In this document: piece by piece, positions 53,551-63,486 of the stretch
Layout of the letters: each line of letters begins with the position of its first letter
How positions within the stretch are numbered: position 1 is the first letter of the stretch
DNA from: Marinicella rhabdoformis
GTDB taxonomy: Bacteria; Pseudomonadota; Gammaproteobacteria; Xanthomonadales; Marinicellaceae
Direction of reading: 5' to 3'
Assembly (NCBI RefSeq): GCF_009671245.1
Contig: NZ_VTFS01000001.1
Location: 903,914 to 967,913 of the forward strand
Length of the DNA: 64,000 nt
The notes under the pieces: generated by a model
Told to the model about the DNA's origin: nothing
Databases searched by the model: none
What the model saw: only the letters and a program-made list of their open reading frames with translations
Translations under genes and position numbers: made by a program

Positions 53551-53919
53551 TCACTGTTTTGAAACCAGTTGTGCAATTTGCTTAGTAAAGTACCTGGCAT
53601 GACCAATGTTTTCTTTAACCCCAGTGACTATGCATAGAACACACTTTTTGTCGTTATATTGGGTATTACACAAAAACATATTGCTCGTACCCGTTTCTAT
53701 GGTCGTACTTTCTAAAGCATGTCCCATCATCTGCTGTGCTGCTGCATTACTGAGCGATATCAAAGAACTTGAAACAGCCGCCACCTTTTCATCTTCAACA
53801 TGAAAACGGTTGTTAACATGACAATATATGGAAAAACCATCCGCAGTGGTTAATGAAAGTATTTTTAGATCTGCAAATTTGCTTTGTACTTTCTCAAAAA
53901 ATTGTGTGAGGTTAGTCAT
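53551..53919 (-). CDS. Roadblock/LC7-like domain protein (first)
   Basis: A 122-residue roadblock-fold protein. SLTTADGFSIYCHVNN (beta hairpin, residues about 22-37), EKVAAVSSSLISLSNAAAQQM (central helix) and NMFLCNTQYNDKKCVLCIVTG (later strands) form the expected order. It starts immediately after the GTPase stop codon. It differs clearly from the second roadblock protein of the operon, so a heterodimer or two separate dimers is possible. Confidence 0.82.
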   Translation of the reverse strand: MTNLTQFFEKVQSKFADLKILSLTTADGFSIYCHVNNRFHVEDEKVAAVSSSLISLSNAAAQQMMGHALESTTIETGTSNMFLCNTQYNDKKCVLCIVTGVKENIGHARYFTKQIAQLVSKQ

Positions 53920-54438
53920 TTATTCTGTTTCCTTGATTGCTATCAATGTATTCATAATCAACATGGCACTCGATTTACTTCGTGCATCCACATGGTATAT
54001 GGGTAAATTAACTTCCATTTTTTCAGACATTTTTCTCACTTCTTGTGTGAATCCATCATTTTCTTTCCCCTCAGCATGAGTGATACCGACCACACAAGTA
54101 CTGTCTTGATTAATGCCAAAATACTTCATCAAATAGGCCATATCATCCAAAGAGTCTTGGTCCCCATTTTTTATTAGGATGACCACAGCCCATAACCCTT
54201 CATTGACAAAGTCCCATACAAATGAGAACCTTTTCTGACCTGGCACACCGTACAACCCTATAGACATGTCATCACCTAAATTAATGTGACCATAGTCAAT
54301 TCCAACTGTTGTAAATTGCTTACCAATATCAACACTGGATTCAACATCAGTGTTGACCGTGTCTATGCTGCTTAACTGGTTTATTATGGTTGTTTTGCCT
54401 GAACCGACACTGCCCACAAACGCGACTTTTTTATGCAT
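53920..54438 (-). CDS. MglA/Arf-like small GTPase
   Basis: A 172-residue P-loop protein. G1 GSVGSGKTT (residues 9-17) and G3-like YGVPGQKRF (near residue 63) are clear; the G4 position reads GITHAEG instead of NKxD, as in several bacterial GTPases of this class. The Mg-binding Thr is probably in the FTTVGIDYG stretch. It resembles the ATP/GTP-binding proteins of Streptomyces conservons and MglA of Myxococcus, which switch cell polarity or signalling. Its neighbours are two roadblock proteins, the usual MglB-type regulators. Confidence 0.85.
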   Translation of the reverse strand: MHKKVAFVGSVGSGKTTIINQLSSIDTVNTDVESSVDIGKQFTTVGIDYGHINLGDDMSIGLYGVPGQKRFSFVWDFVNEGLWAVVILIKNGDQDSLDDMAYLMKYFGINQDSTCVVGITHAEGKENDGFTQEVRKMSEKMEVNLPIYHVDARSKSSAMLIMNTLIAIKETE

Positions 54439-54453
54439 TGTTCCCCCTGTTTT

Positions 54454-55383
54454 TCATGCGCCACTTCTGAATAATTTTTGTTTGAGTTTGCTTAAAAAAC
54501 CCGATGGCTCTTTGGGTTTTTGCACAAGGGGTACCACACTGTTATCTTTTGAAGTACTGACAATACATGCGCCTGACAAACTCATTGCATTTAGAAATGC
54601 AATGAGTTCATTTTCTGTGAAGTTGTGGTTTTCCTTTAAAGAATCAAATGACTCGGCTCGACGCCAAAGTAAAGCACTCATTGTTATGAAGCTGTTTTCA
54701 AATGGTATGCATCCGTAATCAGGCCATTTAGTCTGCTTGAATCTGACATGGGATTCATAAAAGTCTGGTTGCAACAGCGCTTCTGTTTGGAGCAACCCCA
54801 TCTGCCAAAAAAAGTGAGAGGCTTTTCCACTGAATTTCAAATCCTTGCTGCCAAATTCTTTTGCACATTCTGCGTAGCCTATATTGACTTCATTTGTAAA
54901 CAATTCGTTTTTGATCAATGATTTTAGCAACGGCACATTTGAAACGATTTTATTGGTTTGCTTATCAATGACAATTTGCAAACCAGATGCAGTTGAAAAA
55001 CACATCTTAACTTTGACTTGAGAAGACATGTACCGATAAACATGCTTTAACAAAACTGCTTTATCTTTGGCAATGGCTGAATAATCCTTGTCAATTTCAG
55101 TAGATAAATTACCAGCTCCCAATTGTTCAAATAATCGCCTCAAAATTTTGGGGTTGATTTGTGTGCCAATACTGATTCGTTTACCGTGCTCTTTGATCAG
55201 TGCATAATATTCTGAGCCATTTTGATAAAAATCTTGTGAAATGAAAATTTGATGGTGGTCATCATTGCTGTATTGCCAGTTGCAATCGCCTTCCCCTGCA
55301 TAGTCAGAATGCAATATATTAATGACTGACTTTAACAAAGCTAAGTCCCGGCCTTCTAATGAGCTGGATACATTTAGTTGCAT
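54454..55383 (-). CDS. Unknown first protein of the GTPase/roadblock operon
   Basis: A 309-residue soluble protein with no recognised family. Visible: no signal peptide or membrane helix; a mixed alpha-beta N-terminal half with Trp-Gln-Tyr (CNWQYSNDD) and KILRRLFEQLGAGNL; a middle part with VKMCFSTASGLQIVID that resembles a strand-turn-strand; and a basic C terminus (PKEPSGFLSKLKQKLFRSG). AAGGAATTTT precedes the ATG. The GTPase gene starts 15 bp after its stop. It is a candidate effector or adaptor of the GTPase; this is inference from position. Confidence 0.65.
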   Translation of the reverse strand: MQLNVSSSLEGRDLALLKSVINILHSDYAGEGDCNWQYSNDDHHQIFISQDFYQNGSEYYALIKEHGKRISIGTQINPKILRRLFEQLGAGNLSTEIDKDYSAIAKDKAVLLKHVYRYMSSQVKVKMCFSTASGLQIVIDKQTNKIVSNVPLLKSLIKNELFTNEVNIGYAECAKEFGSKDLKFSGKASHFFWQMGLLQTEALLQPDFYESHVRFKQTKWPDYGCIPFENSFITMSALLWRRAESFDSLKENHNFTENELIAFLNAMSLSGACIVSTSKDNSVVPLVQKPKEPSGFLSKLKQKLFRSGA

Positions 55384-55465
55384 AAAATTCCTTGTTTTTC
55401 ATACATCAATGATGATGTAATTTGAGTTGAGCTATACAGAATGCTTTCACATTCCTTGTGTATTT

Positions 55466-55495
55466 ATTATTCTCCTAAATACGAAAAGAAGTCAA
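55466..55495 (-). promoter_or_regulatory. Predicted sigma70 promoter of the GTPase/roadblock operon
   Basis: On the minus strand TTGACT (-35, 55490-55495) and AATAAT (-10, 55466-55471) are 18 bp apart; each matches consensus at 5 of 6 bases. The start point would be near 55459, about 75 nt before the first ATG. Confidence 0.6.
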
Positions 55496-55512
55496 CTGAA
55501 AAGTTTCATCTT

Positions 55513-55528
55513 TGTGACCGACATCACA
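55513..55528 (-). promoter_or_regulatory. Perfect CRP-type binding site
   Basis: TGTGA (55513-55517), 6 bp, TCACA (55524-55528), extending to 8-bp symmetric arms (CTTTGTGA...TCACAAAG). Its centre is 61.5 bp upstream of the start point predicted from the downstream promoter, the exact geometry of class I CRP activation. It also lies 37 bp after the mpl stop codon on the same strand. Confidence 0.7.
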
Positions 55529-55564
55529 AAGACGTATTTATGCCTTATAATAAAGGTTTATACC

Positions 55565-56935
55565 TTATTCGCTTTCATTACTCATTAAATTATAAAATTT
55601 TGTAAATACGCCATCAAAGCCGCCGTTACTCATAAAAACCACTACATCTGTATCCATAACAGTACACTTTAATTCCTCAATCAGTCTGACTGTATCAGGG
55701 AAAAATAACACGCCCAATTTGTTTAAATTACAAATTGCATCTGTACTCCAATTATTTTGTTCATCATTGACCACATAGCATAAGTCGGCCTGAGACAATG
55801 ATGCTGGTAACGCTTGAGCATGAGCCCCTGCCCTCATGGAGTTGCTTCGTGGCTCTAAAACAACGATAACACGACTGCCAGGGTGAGCAGATTTTGCGCC
55901 TGCGATGGTTGTTGCAATCGCCGTTGGGTGGTGCGCAAAGTCATCATAGATGGTCACACCTTGTGCCACCCCTATCAGCTCCATTCTGCGCTTAACACTC
56001 TGAAATCGTGTTAAAGAGTCTGCAGCTTGCTTGATTCCGATACCCGCTTCTCTGGCAGCCAAAACAGCAGCCAATGCATTCAATTGATTATGCTGGCCTG
56101 GAATTTGCCAATCAATGGTCGCCAACTTTTGCTCATCTTGCATGACATGAAAAGTCGTGGCTTGCTTATCATCACTTTGTACCCAGTAATCTGCACTGTT
56201 ATCACTTCCAAATGTCACTATGGGTGTCCAATGACCTAGCTCCAATACTGCTTTGAGGTTGTCGTCGTCGTTGTTAACCACCAAACAACCATTATTCGGT
56301 ACAGTACGCACTAAATGATGGAACTGCTTTTTAATGGCGTCTAGATTTTCAAAAATATCAGCATGGTCAAATTCAAGGTTATTCAAAATCACCACATCAC
56401 CATGGTAATGAACAAACTTAGAACGCTTATCAAAAAAAGCAGCATCATATTCATCTGCCTCAATAACAAAAGCATCGCTGTCGGTTAACCTTGCTGAATG
56501 CTCAAAATGATGACACACCCCTCCAATCAAAAAACCGGGGTTAATACCATGATCTTCTAGTATCCAAGCCAACATGGATGATGTGGTGGTTTTTCCATGG
56601 GTTCCTGCCACGGCATATACTTTTTTATGCCGCAAGACATGCTCACCTAACCACTGAGGGCCAGATACATAACTGAATTGACTTTTTAACAGTGATTCGA
56701 TAACAGGCATTCCACGCGTCATGACATTACCCACAACCACCTGATCTGGCGCCAGCGACAGTTGTTCCGCATCATAGCCAGAATGAATGGCAATTCCCAA
56801 TTTTTTCAACTGAGTACTCATGGGTGGGTATACATTTTTATCCGCACCTGAAACCTGATGATCAAGTTGGCGTGCAATGGCGGCAATGCCCCCCATAAAT
56901 GTTCCACATATTCCTAGGATGTGAGTTTTTGGCAT
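55565..56935 (-). CDS. mpl: UDP-N-acetylmuramate:L-Ala-gamma-D-Glu-meso-DAP ligase
   Basis: Mpl reattaches the recycled murein tripeptide to UDP-MurNAc, saving de novo peptidoglycan synthesis. The 456-residue protein follows the Mur ligase plan: HILGICGTFMGGIAAIARQL at the start, the ATP-binding GTHGKTTTSSML near residue 112 and YDDFAHHPTAIA near residue 330. The upstream frame adds 18 hydrophobic residues, but the ATG at 56935 starts the family N terminus. Confidence 0.95.
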   Translation of the reverse strand: MPKTHILGICGTFMGGIAAIARQLDHQVSGADKNVYPPMSTQLKKLGIAIHSGYDAEQLSLAPDQVVVGNVMTRGMPVIESLLKSQFSYVSGPQWLGEHVLRHKKVYAVAGTHGKTTTSSMLAWILEDHGINPGFLIGGVCHHFEHSARLTDSDAFVIEADEYDAAFFDKRSKFVHYHGDVVILNNLEFDHADIFENLDAIKKQFHHLVRTVPNNGCLVVNNDDDNLKAVLELGHWTPIVTFGSDNSADYWVQSDDKQATTFHVMQDEQKLATIDWQIPGQHNQLNALAAVLAAREAGIGIKQAADSLTRFQSVKRRMELIGVAQGVTIYDDFAHHPTAIATTIAGAKSAHPGSRVIVVLEPRSNSMRAGAHAQALPASLSQADLCYVVNDEQNNWSTDAICNLNKLGVLFFPDTVRLIEELKCTVMDTDVVVFMSNGGFDGVFTKFYNLMSNESE

Positions 56936-57062
56936 GATTTTCAAACGAAATAAAAAACAGTATAAGCCTTCCTTCAGTTTTAACAACACACAATTTGCTT
57001 CTGTTTTATGTAAGGCATGCCTATAATGATGCGATTTAAACCAACCCCAGTTTGTTCATATT

Positions 57063-57848
57063 TTGAGTTTATTTGTCCATTTATTGCGCTTCATTTGTCG
57101 CTTGATACTTTTTGCCTTGTCTTTACTGCTGGTTTTACCACTGGTAATATTGGGTATTATTGTGGCCAAAATATTCTCCATGCCAAAGTTAAACCAGTGG
57201 GTTTTAAAAACCTGGTCTCGACTGGTCTTACATGTGTGTGGTTTAAGCGTTTCAGTTCATGGAAAACTACCTGATCACCCAATTTTTATCCTTGCTAACC
57301 ATGTTTCTTGGCTCGACATACCTATTATCCACAGCTTGACCTTGGCGGGCTTTGTTGGCAAGCATGAAATCAAATACTGGCCTATCCTGGGTTGGTTAGC
57401 CATGCTTGGAGACACTGTATTTTTACAAAGAGGAAACCAAAACTCGCGCCAACAGGTTATACAAGCATTAGTTAAACGTTTAAAAAAAGGACGCTCTGTT
57501 GCTGTTTTTCCTGAAGGCCGTGTCACAGACGGCAGTCACCTTGGACGCTTCCATAGACAACTGGTACATGCTGCCGTAATGACGGAAACCCCTGTTGTAC
57601 CCATTGCCATCAAATTCATTAAACAAGATGGTCACCGCAATGCAGATGTCTGCTTTAAAAATAATGAATGGTTTATCGTTCATGTCTGGCGCATATTAAG
57701 CCTTCCGAGCTCACATGTCGAAATACATTGTGGAGAAGGTTTGACAGATGACAACCACAGCACCCGCGCTGTGACCATGAAAGCCCACCAATTTGTTGAA
57801 CAAAAACTTTCAGAAAATGATTATTTGCCAACCACCCATTCGGCCTAA
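57063..57848 (+). CDS. plsC: 1-acyl-sn-glycerol-3-phosphate acyltransferase
   Basis: A 261-residue membrane acyltransferase making phosphatidic acid. A hydrophobic N-terminal segment (residues 5-40) is followed by NHVSWLDIP (HX4D motif, near residue 80), FLQRGN and FPEGRVTDG (near residue 150), the glycerophosphate-binding motif. The start is a TTG: upstream in frame a stop codon occurs at 57027-57029 and no ATG or GTG intervenes; no clear Shine-Dalgarno is present. A TATAAT at 57022-57027 could serve as a promoter -10. Its end overlaps the YheT-like hydrolase by 32 bases. Confidence 0.88.
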   Translation: MSLFVHLLRFICRLILFALSLLLVLPLVILGIIVAKIFSMPKLNQWVLKTWSRLVLHVCGLSVSVHGKLPDHPIFILANHVSWLDIPIIHSLTLAGFVGKHEIKYWPILGWLAMLGDTVFLQRGNQNSRQQVIQALVKRLKKGRSVAVFPEGRVTDGSHLGRFHRQLVHAAVMTETPVVPIAIKFIKQDGHRNADVCFKNNEWFIVHVWRILSLPSSHVEIHCGEGLTDDNHSTRAVTMKAHQFVEQKLSENDYLPTTHSA

Positions 57849-58773
57849 GAACCCACACTTACAATCATTCTTAGCATCCAGTCGACTTCGCCTCAAACGA
57901 TTGACACAAAATCCGCCGTTTCAAGCAGCAGCCAATGAAGTAAAAATCACCACACCGCTGGCTGATTTACAAGGTATTCATTCTCCACAAGCTGAATCAA
58001 ACCACTTGGTTGTATTGATACATGGCTGGGAAGGCAGTGCCCAGTCTACATACATACAGCTTCTGGCAGACAGCTTATACAATGCCGGACATGCTGTTTT
58101 TAGGCTAAACATGCGAGATCATGGTGACTCTCACTCTTGGAACGAGCCTTTGTTTCACTCCTGTAGGTTAGATGAAATGCTCGCCGCATTAGATTGGATA
58201 GCTGAAAACAACCCCAACCATAAACTCAGCCTGTGCGGGTTCTCTTTGGGCGGAAATTTTGCATTACGCATGGCGGCACAGACAACACAAAACCTACATA
58301 AAGTCATCGCTGTTTCACCGCCAATTAACCCCAAAAACTCTATGCAAGCCATCCAAGATTTACAGTCATATCAAAAATACTTTCTCAAAAAGTGGCGTCG
58401 ATCTTTGGCCATAAAACAAGACTATTTTCCGCATTTATTTGAAGGTCACAACTGGAAAGAAGAGCAGTCATTGGCAGCTTTAACTGCACAATTTGTTGAA
58501 AAACACACCGAATTTAATCATGTTAATGATTACTTCGATGGCTATACGATAACACCCAAGGTGATCAGAAAGCTAAAAACACAGGCTCAAATCATCACTT
58601 CATGGGATGACCCCGTGATTCCTGTCAAAGATTTGAGTACAATAGACCGTTTACCACAATTGAAGTGTATCACCACAGCACATGGTGGCCACTGCGGATT
58701 TGTCCAAGGCCTATCCATGCGCTCTTGGGTTGAACAACACATCGTCAATGAGATCACAAATGAGTCAACTTGA
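57817..58773 (+). CDS. YheT-family alpha/beta hydrolase
   Basis: A 318-residue hydrolase of the YheT/ABHD1-3 group, of unknown substrate (lipid esters are suspected in the family). HGWEGSAQSTY gives the oxyanion loop, GFSLGGNFALR the nucleophilic Ser elbow near residue 143, and HGGHCGF near the C terminus the catalytic His; SWDDPVIP is the Asp region. The ATG at 57817 lies within plsC. It overlaps the TPR gene by 14 bases, so the three genes are translationally linked. Confidence 0.87.
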   Translation: MIICQPPIRPKNPHLQSFLASSRLRLKRLTQNPPFQAAANEVKITTPLADLQGIHSPQAESNHLVVLIHGWEGSAQSTYIQLLADSLYNAGHAVFRLNMRDHGDSHSWNEPLFHSCRLDEMLAALDWIAENNPNHKLSLCGFSLGGNFALRMAAQTTQNLHKVIAVSPPINPKNSMQAIQDLQSYQKYFLKKWRRSLAIKQDYFPHLFEGHNWKEEQSLAALTAQFVEKHTEFNHVNDYFDGYTITPKVIRKLKTQAQIITSWDDPVIPVKDLSTIDRLPQLKCITTAHGGHCGFVQGLSMRSWVEQHIVNEITNEST

Positions 58774-60751
58774 ACAATTTAAGGAACTGCACCAAAAAGG
58801 ACAGTTCAAAGAAGCCATTGAAGGCTATAAAACATTATTAAAAACAGACAAGGATAACGATGACATACATTTTTCTATGGCATTGGCCTTAGCCAAAACC
58901 GACCACCTAGAAGAAGCACTGACACATGTGAATGCTGCAATTGGTACGCAACCACATGCAGAAAGGTATCATCAATTCAAAGGTCAAATTTTAATGGGAC
59001 TGAGTCAGTTAGACCAAGCTGCCAAGGCCTTTCAGAATTCACTCAATGAAAATCCAAACATGTTTTTTTCTTATTTGGCATTGGGGGATATATACACCAT
59101 TCAACAACAACCACAGAAAGCCAAAAAGCAATTTGAATTGGCTTTAAAAGTACATGAGTCTGGCGTCCCCGCAATCATCAAACTGGCAAGATTAGAAATC
59201 ATGCAAGGACAGTGTGATGTAGCATTCGACACTTTACAGGAAGCTGTTTTACAACATCCAGATGACTTAGAACTATTGCTTCAAATGGGCGTAGCTAAAA
59301 TTGAATCTGGAGAACATGCCTTGGCCGAAATGTATTTCAGACAAGTCATCAAAGCAGCACCTGAACATTTAATAGCACACGCTTATTTGGCCATCAGCTT
59401 GGTGCCTACAGATCAACAAGAGGCGGCGCAAATTGTTACTGCATTGACAAAAAATCAAGCCAAACTGCCAGAAGTTATCGTTGCGATGGGGCTTCTTTAC
59501 CATCACACAAACAAGCACCGACAAGCTTTGGTATTTTTAGAGCCCGCGGCACGTTCAGGGTTGGCCATGCCAAGTTGGGTAATGGCTTATGCCAAGTCCT
59601 TAACTATATTGGGGCAAACAGAAGAGGCCATAGACATTTTGAAACATCAGTTGGAGCAAGGCAATAATCCACACGTTATGATGCTTTTGGGCCAAATATT
59701 TCAACAAAACAACAATTTGGCTAAAGCCGCGTATACATTCCAAGGGATTCCCAAGTCATCGCCTTTATATGCACAAGCGCAAACCAAACTTTCTGAAGTT
59801 CTGTATCACAAAGGTGACTATGAAAGCAGTTTAAAAGTTGCAAATCGCATGCTTAAAAATGACCCGCAGCATCCAGCAGCATTCAAACTGGCTTTAAATG
59901 ACTTATCAAAGCTTCAACGCAATGAACAAGCTTTGACCTTGTTAGAACAAATAGATAAAAGCAAACAAAGCGATGATTTCAATCAACTGATGTATTTTTA
60001 TGCGGGCTTGTTACATGATTCAGTAGGCCAGTATGAACAGGCTTGGGAGCAGTTTCAACAAATGGAACGACCTGAAAAAGCTGAATTAGAATTATTAAAT
60101 GCTGAGCAGGAAAAAATGGTCGCATCATGGCCATCACAATCTGCCACTTCTGACGTTGTGTTTTTATTTTCAGATGCCGCCACGGGACAACATGAGTTCG
60201 TCAATTGGTTATTGAACAACCAAAACACCGTTTTACTCGACCGCTTTTCAGAAACTCGAGGCGATGTTTTTGACAACATTAAAACATTCAATGAACTGGA
60301 TGAGCTGGATGAAACCAAAGTACACCTTTTGCGTAAAAAATATTTAAAACGTAACCGCACAATGGTGAAACCAGAGGCCGTAAAAATTGTTGATTGCCTG
60401 CCTTTTTCCATTGCACATGCGGCCATCGCCAAAAAAATATTCCCAGGCATTAAGGTGGTTGTATTATCCAGAAACTTTGCCGATTATCGTTTACACAACC
60501 AAATATTTGGTACTGACCAGGTTCATTTCTCTCAATCAACCAAAGTCATCAACCAAATGATTGCCATGGGATTAGATCTGACTGTGGTTGATGTCGATGA
60601 ATGGCAAGCCAATGAGCCTGCTGTTTTGGCTGAAATGCAAAAAATATTTGGTGCACAATCACAAGCTTACCAACACAAAACACGCTCGAGTTTAGAGCGT
60701 TTCATGATGCCCCATATGCACTGGAAAAACTATAAAGAGCTGATGAATTAA
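58760..60751 (+). CDS. TPR-repeat protein with a degenerate sulfotransferase-like C-terminal region
   Basis: A 663-residue protein. Residues about 1-430 carry roughly ten to twelve TPR repeats (A-x8-P-x-H/D patterns such as NPNMFFSYLALGDIY and LAEMYFRQVIKAAPEH). The C-terminal 220 residues resemble the sulfotransferase domain of bacterial TPR-sulfotransferases in order, but the 5'-phosphosulfate loop (PRSGT in the family) is replaced by DAATGQHEF and only IKVVVLSRNFADYRL is kept near the 3' site. Enzyme activity is doubtful. It starts inside the YheT-like gene (an alternative ATG is 12 bp earlier) and its stop overlaps uppP by one base. Confidence 0.75.
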   Translation: MSQLEQFKELHQKGQFKEAIEGYKTLLKTDKDNDDIHFSMALALAKTDHLEEALTHVNAAIGTQPHAERYHQFKGQILMGLSQLDQAAKAFQNSLNENPNMFFSYLALGDIYTIQQQPQKAKKQFELALKVHESGVPAIIKLARLEIMQGQCDVAFDTLQEAVLQHPDDLELLLQMGVAKIESGEHALAEMYFRQVIKAAPEHLIAHAYLAISLVPTDQQEAAQIVTALTKNQAKLPEVIVAMGLLYHHTNKHRQALVFLEPAARSGLAMPSWVMAYAKSLTILGQTEEAIDILKHQLEQGNNPHVMMLLGQIFQQNNNLAKAAYTFQGIPKSSPLYAQAQTKLSEVLYHKGDYESSLKVANRMLKNDPQHPAAFKLALNDLSKLQRNEQALTLLEQIDKSKQSDDFNQLMYFYAGLLHDSVGQYEQAWEQFQQMERPEKAELELLNAEQEKMVASWPSQSATSDVVFLFSDAATGQHEFVNWLLNNQNTVLLDRFSETRGDVFDNIKTFNELDELDETKVHLLRKKYLKRNRTMVKPEAVKIVDCLPFSIAHAAIAKKIFPGIKVVVLSRNFADYRLHNQIFGTDQVHFSQSTKVINQMIAMGLDLTVVDVDEWQANEPAVLAEMQKIFGAQSQAYQHKTRSSLERFMMPHMHWKNYKELMN

Positions 60752-61502
60752 TGGCTGATTGGCTACAATGGCTGGGTTTGGCCCTGATTCAGGGCCTGAC
60801 CGAATTTTTGCCAATTTCTTCTTCTGCCCATTTGATTTTGCTGTCATATTTTGCGGGATGGGAAAAGCAAGGTTTGCTGGTGGATATTGCAGCACATTTC
60901 GGCAGTTTACTGGCCGTATTACTGTATTTCAGAAAAGACATCATCGAAGTGCTTTTAGGTCGTGATAAGACCTTGTTCCTGTATTTAAATGTTTCGGCCA
61001 TACCATTGGCCATCGCAGGATTATTACTCGCAGACTTTGTGGATTCACAATTGCGAACGCCTTTGATTATCGCCTTGGCTTCTGCTGTATTGGGCGTGGC
61101 ATTGTATTTGTCCCAAAAGAAAGCGGTAAATCAGAACCTAAACTGGCGCATTGTGACTTACATGTCCCTGGCACAAGTTTTGGCCTTGATTCCAGGCGCC
61201 TCACGTTCTGGCGTGACGATGACAGCTGGGATGTGGGCAGGTTTAAGTAAAGAAAAGGCCGCTTCTTTTTCTTTTTTAATGGCCATTCCAGCCATATTGA
61301 TGACCACCGCTTATGGTGCACTCAAGTGGTACCAAAATCCTGCCGAACAAAACATACCTATGATGTTGACTGTGATGACCTTGAGTTTTGTTGCTGCATA
61401 CGCCTGCATCCACTTTTTTATGAAGCTTATAAAGCGCATAGATTTTATTTGGTTTATGCATTACAGGTTGATATTGGCTGCATTGATTTTGATGACCATA
61501 TG

Positions 61503-61503
<1 letters not shown>
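60751..61503 (+). CDS. uppP: Undecaprenyl-diphosphatase UppP (BacA type)
   Basis: A 250-residue inner-membrane enzyme dephosphorylating undecaprenyl diphosphate to recycle the lipid carrier of cell-wall synthesis. QGLTEFLPISSSAHLIL at residues 14-30 and PGASRSGVTMTAGM near residue 148 are the two catalytic motifs. About eight membrane helices. Start overlaps the TPR gene stop (TAATG), and the next hydrolase overlaps its stop (TGATG). Confidence 0.95.
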
Positions 61504-63391
<1,888 letters not shown>

Positions 63392-63486
63392 TTGATGTTA
63401 AACTTGGCATTTTAAAAGACTGATTATAAACCATTCTATTCCGAGTGGCTCAATCGTAAACAAACAAACAACATTCAAGGATCATC

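Noticed and set aside
57017-57274. Plus-strand frame with an ATG start over the plsC 5' end
   Set aside because: Its translation has no PlsC motifs; the PlsC frame has only TTG-type starts, and its motifs are clear.
61326-61502. 59-codon extension of the alpha/beta hydrolase over uppP
   Set aside because: Cys-rich out-of-frame read of uppP; the ATG overlapping the uppP stop gives a normal N terminus.
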